Source: SZUA-430 sp034440355 (GTDB lineage Bacteria; Pseudomonadota; Alphaproteobacteria; Micropepsales; Micropepsaceae). From it: a stretch of DNA of 41,739 nt. This document shows, in pieces, positions 41,428 to 41,739 of this stretch (positions are counted from its first letter, which is position 1; every line of letters begins with the position of its first letter). The notes under the pieces are model-generated. The model did no database searches. It saw only the letters and a list, made by a program, of their open reading frames with translations, and had not been told where the DNA came from. The stretch covers positions 1-41,739 of the forward strand of contig JAWXBY010000071.1 of assembly GCA_034440355.1 (NCBI GenBank), written 5' to 3'. Both the position numbers and the translations under genes were made by a program.

Positions 41428-41492
41428 CTCGCACACCCAATGCGAGCGAACCAATCTTGGCGCTCTATCTCCAGGCGATCAACCATCGGTTG
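41428..41492. promoter_or_regulatory. Two short inverted repeats upstream of the XRE gene
   Basis: CTCGCA-CACCCAA-TGCGAG (41428-41446) and CAACC-ATC-GGTTG (41480-41492) lie 37 and 89 bp upstream of the XRE start. Dyad symmetry fits binding of a dimeric HTH regulator, possibly autoregulation; this is a guess from position. The rest of 41392-41629 shows nothing else. Confidence 0.35.
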
Positions 41493-41629
41493 GTGCCTGA
41501 ATGTCACACCAACTTTGCCTCGAAAACCAAGAGAAAGCAAACGCTTATGGACGTAACCTCAGACGACACTCAACCAAAACGGGCGGTTTGGCGAGTGGCC
41601 GGAAGTCCACACTGTGGCAAAAACCACGG

Positions 41630-41739
41630 CTATCCCTCGCCGCTGGCTCGGGCGTAGCGCTTGCGGTCGTTGGGATCGAGCCAGCGCTTGCGCAGGCGGA
41701 TGGATTTCGGGGTCACCTCGACCAGTTCGTCGTCGCCGA
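41630..41739 (-). CDS. typA: TypA/BipA ribosome-associated GTPase, C-terminal end only
   Basis: The minus-strand frame from the window edge to the TAG at 41630-41632 reads GDDELVEVTPKSIRLRKRW, then LDPNDRKRYARASGEG. This is the conserved C-terminus of TypA/BipA translational GTPases (usually about 610 residues), which bind the 70S ribosome under stress and assist 50S assembly. The GTPase domain lies beyond the window. No obvious terminator hairpin with a T-tract follows the stop. Confidence 0.88.
   Translation of the reverse strand, partial: GDDELVEVTPKSIRLRKRWLDPNDRKRYARASGEG

Overview
The window looks like a stretch of ordinary, gene-dense, GC-rich chromosome from an alphaproteobacterium. 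Supporting signs are a perfect CtrA-type TTAA-N7-TTAAC site, RpoH-like promoters of the form CTTGAC-N15-CC, a CIRCE operator in front of groESL, a probable ROSE-type thermosensor in front of an Hsp20 gene, a 123-residue XRE regulator of a type common in this class, and hisN and typA. A Caulobacterales/Hyphomonadaceae-like host is a guess; I cannot place it to genus. I see no rRNA, tRNA, CRISPR array, prophage or complete insertion sequence.

Layout. 1-1191: the end of a DsbD-like electron transporter overlaps a periplasmic redoxin gene, forming an envelope thiol-redox pair. 1188-6604: a sensory/secretion block in which a FecR-domain protein with a Gly-rich repeat tail and a CHASE2-PAS histidine kinase share one strand. 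A TpsB (ShlB/FhaC) outer-membrane transporter is divergent from them across a CtrA-like palindrome. 6536-8616: two overlapping genes for membrane bacterial-PH proteins (YdbS/YdbT type). 8617-12270: an accessory patch with palindromic repeats, an orphan Tat-lipoprotein-like gene of lower GC, a decayed vapC toxin gene, a methyltransferase, an unknown small gene and a cluster of TGTGAYGGCA repeats. 12271-14483: groES-groEL with a dual heat-shock promoter/CIRCE control region, an intercistronic hairpin and a terminator.

14567-16414: two tandem paralogous secreted esterases. 16417-21144: a CheY-like receiver followed by a 1434-residue hybrid kinase with about seven PAS modules, a receiver and an HPt domain. 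21273-24184: LysE-type exporter, tryptophan 2,3-dioxygenase and a kynureninase-like PLP enzyme, a likely tryptophan-degradation operon. 24185-29207: glycosyltransferase, OmpA-family protein, small membrane protein, threonine aldolase, ceramidase-like protein, and a RAYT transposase homologue whose catalytic HUH and Tyr residues are all substituted. 29208-36012: an HSL-type esterase with a shifted nucleophile motif, a Pat/acyl-CoA-synthetase-like acetyltransferase, a SnoaL-like protein, Hsp20 and a TPR-sulfotransferase. 36243-41739: two outer-membrane beta-barrel proteins, a GNAT, an SCP2 protein, an S33 hydrolase, hisN, an XRE regulator and the 3' end of typA.

The strongest second-look items are the catalytically dead but intact RAYT, the ROSE-like thermosensor upstream of Hsp20, the FecR/CHASE2/TpsB block without a visible exoprotein, the helically phased repeats upstream of groESL, and the HSL esterase with a displaced nucleophile.
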